Source of the DNA: Clostridiales bacterium
GTDB taxonomy: Bacteria > Bacillota > Clostridia > Lachnospirales > Lachnospiraceae
Length of the DNA stretch: 5,298 nucleotides
Direction of reading: 5' to 3'
Assembly (NCBI GenBank): GCA_019420425.1
Contig: JAHZHG010000178.1
Span: 1-5,298, forward strand
Position numbers and translations under genes: made by a program. Within the stretch, counting starts at the first letter, position 1, and every line of letters begins with the position of its first letter. Below the pieces are notes generated by a model. It was not told the DNA's origin, made no database searches, and saw nothing but the letters and a program-made list of their open reading frames with translations. Positions 1 to 4,708 of this stretch are shown in pieces.

Positions 1-1
1 A

Positions 2-664
2 ATACAGAGCAAGGCCGTACTCCGGGAGAAAATCGCCGAGATCAACGCCGGACGGCCGGATCTGGTGATCCTGGGCGGAGATATCGTGGAAGAGGGGACG
101 TCAAAGGAGGATATGCAGGAGGTCTTTGCCCTGCTGGGCGGGCTGGAAAGCAAATATGGGATTTACTATGTCTATGGAAACCATGACCGCCAGCCCTATA
201 CCAGCCGGCGCAGCTACAGCAATGAAGAGCTGGAGCAGGCAATAACAGCGAACGGCATCACCATTCTGAAGGACAGCTGTGTGGAAATAAACGGGGATCT
301 TCTGCTGGCCGGCAGGGAGGACGTTTCCCAACGAAATGTTTCCGGACGTGCATCTGTGGAAGAGCTTCTGGAGGGGGCAAACCGGGAATGCTATACGATT
401 GTCGTGGACCATCAGCCGGTAGAAGCCGGAGAAAACGACGCTCAGGGAGTGGATCTGGAGCTTTCCGGCCATACGCACGCGGGACAGATCTGGCCGGTGG
501 GCAGCCTGCTCAGACTCATCGGCAGGATGAATTACGGCGAATACCAGAGCGGGGACTGCACGGTCATTGTTTCCTCCGGCTTTACCGGATGGGGATACCC
601 TGTGCGGACGGAGAAGCACTGCGAGTACGTGATGATCCGGATTAAGGGAAATGCAGGAGTTTAG
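2..664 (+). CDS. Metallophosphoesterase, calcineurin-like, 5'-truncated by the window edge
   Basis: The frame is open from base 2 to a TAG at 662-664, giving 220 visible residues; the N-terminus lies outside the window. Three metal-binding blocks of the calcineurin-like phosphoesterase family are visible: LGGDIVE (residues 24-30), GNHD (59-62) and GHTHAGQ (156-162), with a likely further metal ligand at His137 in DHQP. The expected first block, DxH, should lie just upstream of the left edge. The GHTHAGQIWP ending is typical of the YkuE/YaeI-like subgroup, many members of which have an N-terminal membrane segment; that segment cannot be checked here. The family hydrolyses phosphomono- or diesters with two metal ions, but the substrate cannot be told from sequence. 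A GTG at 65 is not a credible start, because conserved sequence continues upstream of it. No convincing terminator follows, so some read-through into the ferritin unit is possible. The family call is secure; the specific role is unknown. Confidence 0.93.
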   Translation: MQSKAVLREKIAEINAGRPDLVILGGDIVEEGTSKEDMQEVFALLGGLESKYGIYYVYGNHDRQPYTSRRSYSNEELEQAITANGITILKDSCVEINGDLLLAGREDVSQRNVSGRASVEELLEGANRECYTIVVDHQPVEAGENDAQGVDLELSGHTHAGQIWPVGSLLRLIGRMNYGEYQSGDCTVIVSSGFTGWGYPVRTEKHCEYVMIRIKGNAGV

Positions 665-674
665 CACGTTTTTA

Positions 675-703
675 TTTACACGCGAAAAAGATAGAGGTAT
701 AAT
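675..703 (+). promoter_or_regulatory. Sigma-A-type promoter of the ferritin-bfd unit
   Basis: A TTTACA -35 box (675-680) and a perfect TATAAT -10 box (698-703) are separated by exactly 17 bp. Transcription would begin near 710, leaving a leader of about 28 nt before the ferritin start. The -35 box differs from consensus at one base. I see no clear Fur-, PerR- or DtxR-type palindrome over or next to the boxes, so iron or peroxide control is not evident from sequence. Confidence 0.82.
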
Positions 704-723
704 ACAATAAGCCACAAAACATA

Positions 724-730
724 TGGAGGT
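724..730 (+). promoter_or_regulatory. Ribosome binding site that fixes the ferritin start
   Basis: TGGAGGT lies 7 nt before the ATG at 738. An in-frame ATG at 723 overlaps this site and has no ribosome binding site of its own, so 738 is the real start. The resulting protein matches FtnA residue numbering at the ferroxidase centre, which supports the choice. Confidence 0.88.
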
Positions 731-737
731 CTTTAAG

Positions 738-1250
738 ATGTTAGACAAGAAAGTAGTAGAGCTGCTGAACCAGCAGGTAAACAAAGAATTTTATTCCGCA
801 TATTTATATCTGGATTTTTCCAATTTTTATTATGACCACGGTCTGGACGGCTTTGGAAACTGGTATAAGATCCAGGCACAGGAAGAGCGCGACCATGCAA
901 TGCTGATGATCCAGTATCTGCAGAATAACGGCGAAAGAGTAGAGCTGAGCGCGATCGATAAGCCGGATGTTCCCCTGGAGAATGCAAAGAACGTGCTCGG
1001 AGAAGGCCTGAAGCATGAGCAGTACGTAACCAGCCTGATACATAACATTTACGATGCGGCATATTCGGTAAAGGATTTCCGCACGATGCAGTTCCTGGAC
1101 TGGTTCGTAAAAGAGCAGGGCGAGGAGGAGACGAACGCTGATAATCTGGTAAAGAAATTTGAATTGTTCGGCGACGATCCCAAGAGCCTGTATATGCTTG
1201 ACAATGAGCTGGGAGCAAGGGTATATACCGCTCCGTCCCTGGTATTATAA
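738..1250 (+). CDS. ftnA: Non-heme ferritin (FtnA type)
   Basis: The product is 170 aa and would form the 24-subunit cytoplasmic shell that oxidises Fe(II) and stores it as a ferric mineral. With the start at 738, the ferroxidase ligands fall at the positions known for E. coli FtnA: Glu17, Glu50, His53, Glu94 and Gln127. Glu49, Glu126, Glu129 and Glu130 are available for the third iron site, and Tyr24 is also present. The motif EERDHA (residues 49-54) is the classic ferritin signature. Residue 51, near where bacterioferritin carries its heme-ligand Met, is Arg, so this is a heme-free ferritin. The gene has its own promoter (675-703) and is followed after 2 nt by a BFD-like gene, so the two are probably co-transcribed. 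Length and motifs are normal, with no sign of damage. Confidence 0.97.
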   Translation: MLDKKVVELLNQQVNKEFYSAYLYLDFSNFYYDHGLDGFGNWYKIQAQEERDHAMLMIQYLQNNGERVELSAIDKPDVPLENAKNVLGEGLKHEQYVTSLIHNIYDAAYSVKDFRTMQFLDWFVKEQGEEETNADNLVKKFELFGDDPKSLYMLDNELGARVYTAPSLVL

Positions 1251-1252
1251 TC

Positions 1253-1438
1253 ATGAACAGAGACAAGGTGATCTGCCCGTGTTACCATGTGACAAAGGGC
1301 GACATAGCCGATGCGGTAAAGAACGGGGCTTCTTCAGTTAAAGAGGTCAAAAAAGCAACCAAAGCAGGCAAGGGCTGCGGGAAGTGCAGGAAAAAGGTAA
1401 AAAAGCTGACAAAGAAACTGCTTAAAAAAGAAAAATAG
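1253..1438 (+). CDS. BFD-like [2Fe-2S] protein (bacterioferritin-associated ferredoxin-like)
   Basis: This 61-aa protein has four cysteines in the pattern CxC (Cys8, Cys10), 31 residues, then CxxC (Cys42, Cys45). This is the [2Fe-2S] ligand arrangement of the BFD-like domain; E. coli Bfd is of similar length and spacing. Between the pairs, HVTKGDIADAVKNGASSVKE resembles the helix-turn-helix-like fold of that domain. The C-terminal half is very basic: from residue 30 to 61 there are 15 lysines and one arginine. ATG at 1253 follows the ferritin stop by 2 nt and has no clear ribosome binding site, which suggests translational coupling. A GTG at 1268 is a less likely alternative start. By analogy with Pseudomonas Bfd, which reduces the ferric core of bacterioferritin, it may deliver electrons to the adjacent ferritin; that role is inferred from position. 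BFD-like domains also occur in unrelated redox enzymes, so another partner is possible. Confidence 0.88.
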   Translation: MNRDKVICPCYHVTKGDIADAVKNGASSVKEVKKATKAGKGCGKCRKKVKKLTKKLLKKEK

Positions 1439-1463
1439 ATGATACAAAAGCCTCCGGCAGGAT

Positions 1464-1501
1464 GCGCACGGATGCATTGCTACGCAATATGCATCCGGCG
1501 C
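1464..1501. repeat. GC-rich bulged inverted repeat (stem-loop)
   Basis: The left arm is GCGC, a bulged A, then CGGATGCAT and TGC (1464-1480). The loop is TAC (1481-1483). The right arm is GCA, a bulged AT, then ATGCATCCG and GCGC (1484-1501). That gives about 16 paired bases interrupted by two small bulges. No T-run follows on either side, so it is not a terminator by itself. The paired bulges look like those of a small mobile hairpin element or structured RNA. Its function is unknown. Confidence 0.75.
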
Positions 1502-1503
1502 GG

Positions 1504-1562
1504 AAAAAATGTGCTTCTGGGAGGCAGATAAAGGTCGCGAAGATGTGCGAAGCACATTTTTT
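1504..1562. repeat. Perfect 13-bp inverted repeat with 33-nt spacer; possible bidirectional terminator
   Basis: AAAAAATGTGCTT (1504-1516) and AAGCACATTTTTT (1550-1562) are exact reverse complements. The A-tract/T-tract ends would give a U-run at the 3' side of the stem on either strand, as in bidirectional terminators between convergent genes. It lies between the convergent bfd and rqcH genes. The right arm is shared with the compact terminator at 1543-1562, so the two foldings are mutually exclusive. Confidence 0.7.
1543..1562 (+). terminator. Rho-independent terminator of the ferritin-bfd unit
   Basis: ATGTGC (1543-1548), loop GAA, and GCACAT (1552-1557) form a perfect 6-bp hairpin, with the final T opening a run of six T residues (1557-1562). 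Flanking bases may add one or two weak pairs. It begins about 105 nt after the bfd stop and ends 5 nt before the last base of the convergent rqcH gene. The stem is short, so efficiency may be moderate. Confidence 0.7.
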
Positions 1563-1566
1563 CGGA

Positions 1567-3315
1567 TTATTCCGCTTCGCTAATTCCGCTGATATCGGAG
1601 TCAATGACCATGGAGTAGTTGGTGTAATACACCACAAATCCGGGCTTGGCTCCGTTTGGCTTTTTCACCTGTTTTTTCTGGACGTAGTCCACCTCCACCT
1701 TTTTGGACTGGCGGTTTTTGGAATAGTAGGCGGCCAGCCTGGCGGCTTCTTCAAAGGTGGAATCCGGCAGCTCCTTTCCTTCGGCCTTGACGATGACGTG
1801 GGAGCCGGGAGCCCCTTTGGCATGGAACCACCAGTCGTTTCCGGAGGCCATGCCGAAGGTCAGATCCTCATTCTGGTAGTTGTTCTTGCCCACATACATA
1901 TGAAAGCCGTCGGAGGAGATATAGTGGAAGGGCTTTGAGGTGATTTTTACCTTCTTTCCCTTGGAGCCGGAATACTTTCTGCGGATATATCCGGTATCCA
2001 TCAGCTCCTCCTTCACCTGTACCAGATCCTCCTCGGAGAGGGCCAGGTCCAGGAAGGTGGAGATGGACTCCAGATGGAGGATTTCATCCTTAGTTTCCCT
2101 GGTCAGGTCGGTCAGGGCTTCATAGGTACGTTTTAGTTTATTGTAGCGGTCAAAATACTTTTTCGCATTTTCCTGGGGCGAAAGCTGGGGATCGAGGGGA
2201 ATCGTGATTTCCTCATTTGTATAGTAGTTCAGCGCCTGCAGGGACTTGGCGCCCGGTTCCAGGCCGTAGCCATAGGTATTAATCAGTTCGCCGTAAACCT
2301 TATATTTTTCCCGCTTGTCCGTATCCTTCAGCTGTCTGAGCTGGAGGTCGTACTTTTTGCGGTTGCGGTCCAGGGCGGTGCCCACGATTCGGCGCAGGTC
2401 CGAGGACTTCTGGCGGATGCGGGTGACTGTATTTTTCATGGCATAGAACTGCTCCAGGACAGCGGAGATGGAATCCGCAGTCTGGGTCTCCAGCTCGCCG
2501 TACATGGTCAGGGGGACGGCGGAAAACTCCACAGGCGCGTGTTCGTTGTCGTAGATGATACAGGGGGAGAAGCGGCCGTCCCGGACCTCCTCCATCAGCT
2601 CGTCAAACCGGCGGTACAGATGGATCAGCTCCAGCTCCCCATAGGAATTGGCGATGCGGTCAGACTCCAGTCCGGCGCGGAAGCACAGCTCCTCCGCAAT
2701 CACCGGGCTGATGCCGGTATAGCTGGAATAAAGCGCCTTGGACAGGGGCATGGGCCGTCCAAGAAGCAGCTGCACAAAGGACTCCTGGGAGGTGTGCAGC
2801 GGATCAGCCTTCTCCTGGGTCTGAGGGACAAAGTAGGCACGCCCCGGCAGTACCTCACGGACGGAGCTGGTCTGGAAGGATACGTGCTTGATACTGTCAA
2901 TGATCCGGTCCTCTTCATCGCAGAAAATGATATTGCTGTGTTTGCCCATCAGCTCAATAATCAGCGTTTTCTGCCGCAGATCGCCCAGCTCATCCAGATG
3001 CTCGATGGTGAAGCGCACGATGCGCTCCAGCCCGGGCTGGGTGATGGACGTAATCCGGCCGTTGGCGATGTGCTTGCGCAGCAGCATACAGAAATTCGGC
3101 GCAGTCACCGGGCCGGGCTTGTTTGTCGAAGTAAGATATAAAAGCGGCAGGCTGGCTCCTGCTGAGAGCAGAAGACGCTTCTGTCCGCATTTCCCTTTTA
3201 TCGTAAGCAGCAGCTCGTCAGCCTCCGGCTGGGCAATTTTGCTGATCCGGCAGTCGGTAAGCAGCCCGGACAGCTCACGGGTGAGAGCAGCTACGGTAAT
3301 TCCGTCTAAAGCCAT
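1567..3315 (-). CDS. rqcH: NFACT family protein, RqcH/Rqc2 homologue (ribosome-associated quality control)
   Basis: The product is 582 aa, full length for the family formerly annotated as fibronectin-binding protein FbpA. In B. subtilis, RqcH binds 50S subunits that carry stalled peptidyl-tRNA and recruits tRNA-Ala to add a C-terminal alanine tail that marks the chain for degradation. The NFACT-N region includes FCMLLRKHI (residues 75-83), QPGLERI (93-99) and ELMGKHSNII (121-130). A central helical, coiled-coil-rich part follows (roughly 280-440), with NAKKYFDRYNKLKR inside it. The NFACT-R (DUF814) domain occupies about 462-572 and contains the hallmark DWWFHAKG (494-501) and PGSHVI. The tRNA-binding Asp97-Arg98 pair of B. 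subtilis RqcH appears as Glu97-Arg98. The start is well supported by TAAGGAGG (3321-3328), 5 nt upstream. The protein ends in a short tail, SGISEAE, beside the structured repeat. It is transcribed divergently from yicC and converges on bfd. Confidence 0.95.
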   Translation of the reverse strand: MALDGITVAALTRELSGLLTDCRISKIAQPEADELLLTIKGKCGQKRLLLSAGASLPLLYLTSTNKPGPVTAPNFCMLLRKHIANGRITSITQPGLERIVRFTIEHLDELGDLRQKTLIIELMGKHSNIIFCDEEDRIIDSIKHVSFQTSSVREVLPGRAYFVPQTQEKADPLHTSQESFVQLLLGRPMPLSKALYSSYTGISPVIAEELCFRAGLESDRIANSYGELELIHLYRRFDELMEEVRDGRFSPCIIYDNEHAPVEFSAVPLTMYGELETQTADSISAVLEQFYAMKNTVTRIRQKSSDLRRIVGTALDRNRKKYDLQLRQLKDTDKREKYKVYGELINTYGYGLEPGAKSLQALNYYTNEEITIPLDPQLSPQENAKKYFDRYNKLKRTYEALTDLTRETKDEILHLESISTFLDLALSEEDLVQVKEELMDTGYIRRKYSGSKGKKVKITSKPFHYISSDGFHMYVGKNNYQNEDLTFGMASGNDWWFHAKGAPGSHVIVKAEGKELPDSTFEEAARLAAYYSKNRQSKKVEVDYVQKKQVKKPNGAKPGFVVYYTNYSMVIDSDISGISEAE

Positions 3316-3320
3316 TTTTT

Positions 3321-3328
3321 CCTCCTTA
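3321..3328 (-). promoter_or_regulatory. Ribosome binding site of rqcH
   Basis: On the minus strand TAAGGAGG lies 5 nt before the ATG whose first base is 3315. This near-perfect Shine-Dalgarno sequence fixes the start of the 582-aa protein. Confidence 0.9.
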
Positions 3329-3347
3329 TAAAGCCTGATAATTTACA

Positions 3348-3376
3348 AGTATAGCAGAAATACCAAGTGGGGACAA
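3348..3376 (-). promoter_or_regulatory. Leftward promoter of rqcH with extended -10
   Basis: Reading the minus strand, TTGTCC (3376-3371) lies 17 bp upstream of TATACT (3353-3348). The -10 box is preceded by TGC, giving an extended -10 (TGNTATACT). Four of six -35 bases and five of six -10 bases match consensus. Transcription would start near 3341 and give a leader of about 25 nt that contains the ribosome binding site. Confidence 0.7.
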
Positions 3377-3391
3377 CTGCTTAATTTTTGA

Positions 3392-3420
3392 TTGACTAGG
3401 TAAAACGGATAGACTATAAT
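3392..3420 (+). promoter_or_regulatory. Rightward promoter of the yicC-remA-gmk operon
   Basis: TTGACT (3392-3397) and a perfect TATAAT (3415-3420) are spaced by 17 bp, a near-ideal sigma-A promoter. Transcription should start near 3427, leaving a leader of about 95 nt before yicC. Its -35 box is only 15 bp from the -35 box of the divergent rqcH promoter. Confidence 0.85.
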
Positions 3421-3426
3421 TGACAT

Positions 3427-3495
3427 GACGGCGGATACTCTATACACCGTCGTATTGATATGCATGGAAAACAGGGGCATGGCGGCCCATGGTGA
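3427..3495 (+). other. Structured yicC leader with a possible 11-codon upstream frame
   Basis: The leader contains a small stem GACGG/CCGTC (3427-3431 with 3447-3451) and a second, CATGG/CCATG (3478-3482 with 3487-3491). An 11-codon frame (MHGKQGHGGPW, stop TGA) spans 3460-3495, but it has no good ribosome binding site. No known riboswitch or ribosomal-protein leader is recognised. The stems are short and may be chance. Confidence 0.3.
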
Positions 3496-3503
3496 TCCAG
3501 GCG

Positions 3504-3512
3504 AAGGAAGGA
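3504..3512 (+). promoter_or_regulatory. Ribosome binding site that fixes the yicC start
   Basis: AAGGAAGGA lies 9 nt before the ATG at 3522. An upstream in-frame ATG at 3489 would add 11 residues, but it has no such site and lies before this one. The family normally begins with M-I-K-S-M-T-G-F-G, which matches 3522. Confidence 0.82.
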
Positions 3513-3521
3513 CACAAAATC

Positions 3522-4400
3522 ATGATTAAAAGTATGACCGGCTTTGGCCGCTGCGAGTACCAGCAGGGCGAGCAGAAATTTACCGTAGAGATAAAAGCGG
3601 TCAACCACCGGTATTTCGACGTAAACATAAAGATGCCTAAGAAATTCAGCTTTTTTGAATCGGCAGTGCGCAATGTGCTGAAGGAATACGTCCAGAGGGG
3701 CAAGGTGGATCTCTTCATTACCTACGAGGATTTCGGCGAAGCAAACTATTCCCTGAAATACAACGAGTCCATTGCCGCCGAATATCTGAAGTACTATCGC
3801 CGGATGGCAGAACAGTTCGGCCTGGAGGACGACATGCGGGTGTCCGTCCTGGGACGCTGCCCGGAGGTATTTGAGATGGAAGAGGCGGCTGTGGATGAAA
3901 AGGAGATCTGGTCCGTACTGGAAAAGGCCCTGCGCGGCGCCAGCGAGCAGTTCGTAAGCTCCCGGGAGAAGGAAGGAGAGGCGCTGAAGGCCGATCTGCT
4001 GGAAAAGCTGGACCGTATGCTGGTGAATGTGGACGCAGTGGAGGAGCGGTATCCGAAGATTATCGAGGCATACCGGGCAAAGCTGAACGAAAAGGTTCAG
4101 GAGCTTCTGGGGGATACCCAGATGGATGAAAGCCGCCTGGCTGCCGAGGTTGTGCTTTTTGCCGATAAGATCTGTACGGATGAGGAGACTGTCCGTCTGC
4201 GCAGCCACATTGAGACGATGAAGGAGAACCTGACCGAAGGCGGCGGCATTGGCCGCAAGCTGGACTTTATTGCCCAGGAGATGAACCGGGAGGCAAACAC
4301 GATTCTGTCCAAGGCCAATGACCTGACCACTTCCAACATTGCAATTGAACTGAAAACCGAGATTGAGCGGGTCAGGGAACAGATTCAGAATATAGAGTAA
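3522..4400 (+). CDS. yicC: YicC/YloC family endoribonuclease
   Basis: The 292-aa product has the normal length of the family; the B. subtilis homologue is YloC. It begins with the hallmark MIKSMTGFGR, followed by EIKAVNHRYFDV (residues 24-35) and RGKVDLFI in the YicC N-terminal domain (about 1-155). The C-terminal DUF1732 domain (about 205-292) carries the conserved GRKLDFIAQEMNREANT and ends in REQIQNIE, the usual family ending. E. coli YicC has been described as an endoribonuclease acting on the small RNA RyhB; substrates in clostridia are not known to me. The middle part (about 155-205) is charged and probably helical. The gene opens an operon with remA (11 nt downstream) and gmk, the order also found in B. 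subtilis. No missing conserved block is visible. Confidence 0.95.
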   Translation: MIKSMTGFGRCEYQQGEQKFTVEIKAVNHRYFDVNIKMPKKFSFFESAVRNVLKEYVQRGKVDLFITYEDFGEANYSLKYNESIAAEYLKYYRRMAEQFGLEDDMRVSVLGRCPEVFEMEEAAVDEKEIWSVLEKALRGASEQFVSSREKEGEALKADLLEKLDRMLVNVDAVEERYPKIIEAYRAKLNEKVQELLGDTQMDESRLAAEVVLFADKICTDEETVRLRSHIETMKENLTEGGGIGRKLDFIAQEMNREANTILSKANDLTTSNIAIELKTEIERVREQIQNIE

Positions 4401-4411
4401 AGGGATAAGAT

Positions 4412-4708
4412 ATGGCAGGTCTGATTAATATTGGGTTCGGCAACGTGGTAAATACAGATAAGCTGATTGCCATTGTCAACCCCGACGCAGCGCCGATAAA
4501 GCGGATGGTGCAGAACGCGCGGGAGGCACAGCTGGTGATCGACGCCACCCAGGGCAGAAAGACAAAGGCAGTCCTGGTGATGGAAAACGGCAGCATCGTG
4601 CTGTCTGCCCTGCAGGCGGATACGATTACCCGGAGGTTTTCCAGCCGTTTGGAAACAGAGATAAAATCCGGACAGGATGGGGAGGAGAAAGGAGCAGGCC
4701 ATGAATAA
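4412..4708 (+). CDS. remA: RemA/DUF370 family DNA-binding regulator
   Basis: The 98-aa product has the RemA family blocks: INIGFGNVV (residues 5-13), SAPIKRM-like AAPIKRM (26-32), IDATQGRKTKAV (43-54) and IVLSALQ. In B. subtilis, RemA activates the biofilm matrix operons and osmoprotection genes. Structural work on a Bacillaceae homologue showed ring oligomers that wrap DNA, with basic residues in the GRRT region contacting DNA; the matching positions here are Arg49 and Lys50. The targets in this organism are unknown and need not include biofilm genes. AAGGG (4400-4404) is a modest ribosome binding site 7 nt before the start. The C-terminal tail (about 81-98) is acidic and glycine-rich and looks disordered. 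Its last codons overlap gmk by 8 nt, indicating coupled translation. Confidence 0.95.
   Translation: MAGLINIGFGNVVNTDKLIAIVNPDAAPIKRMVQNAREAQLVIDATQGRKTKAVLVMENGSIVLSALQADTITRRFSSRLETEIKSGQDGEEKGAGHE

Larger units (their letters stand above)
1451..1566. repeat. Structured intergenic element, possible dispersed repeat copy
   Basis: Nearly all of the gap between bfd and rqcH is occupied by the nested inverted repeats described separately, flanked by CCTCCGGCAGG on the left. The density of structure, and a + strand frame that stays open through the whole element (from 1462), are what one expects of a small repeated intergenic element of clostridial genomes. Only one copy is present in this window, so repetitiveness is inference, and the outer boundaries are uncertain. 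The right end may extend into the last codons of rqcH. Confidence 0.4.

Noticed and set aside
723..737. An upstream ATG that would extend ferritin by five residues.
   Set aside because: It overlaps the ribosome binding site, and the start at 738 gives ferroxidase residues at the family's standard positions.
665..737. A possible terminator for the phosphoesterase gene or a metal-regulator operator here.
   Set aside because: The TTTTT and AAAAA tracts do not form a GC-containing stem, and no convincing Fur, PerR or DtxR palindrome is visible.
101..784. A 227-codon minus-strand open frame across the phosphoesterase and ferritin promoter.
   Set aside because: It is antisense to the GNHD and GHTH motifs of a real gene and spans a strong + strand promoter, so it is a shadow frame.
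1462..1938. A 158-codon open frame on the + strand through the intergenic element and into rqcH antisense.
   Set aside because: It has no ribosome binding site, crosses the terminator, and most of it is antisense to the well-supported rqcH gene. It is better explained as the open frame of a repeat plus a shadow frame.
2539..3141. A 200-codon open frame on the + strand inside rqcH.
   Set aside because: It is entirely antisense to a full-length conserved protein, and I recognise no domain in it. GC-rich codon use in rqcH readily creates such frames.
3414..4208. A 264-codon minus-strand open frame opposite yicC.
   Set aside because: It covers the yicC promoter -10 box, leader and coding region antisense, and shows no recognisable family. 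yicC itself has clear conserved blocks.
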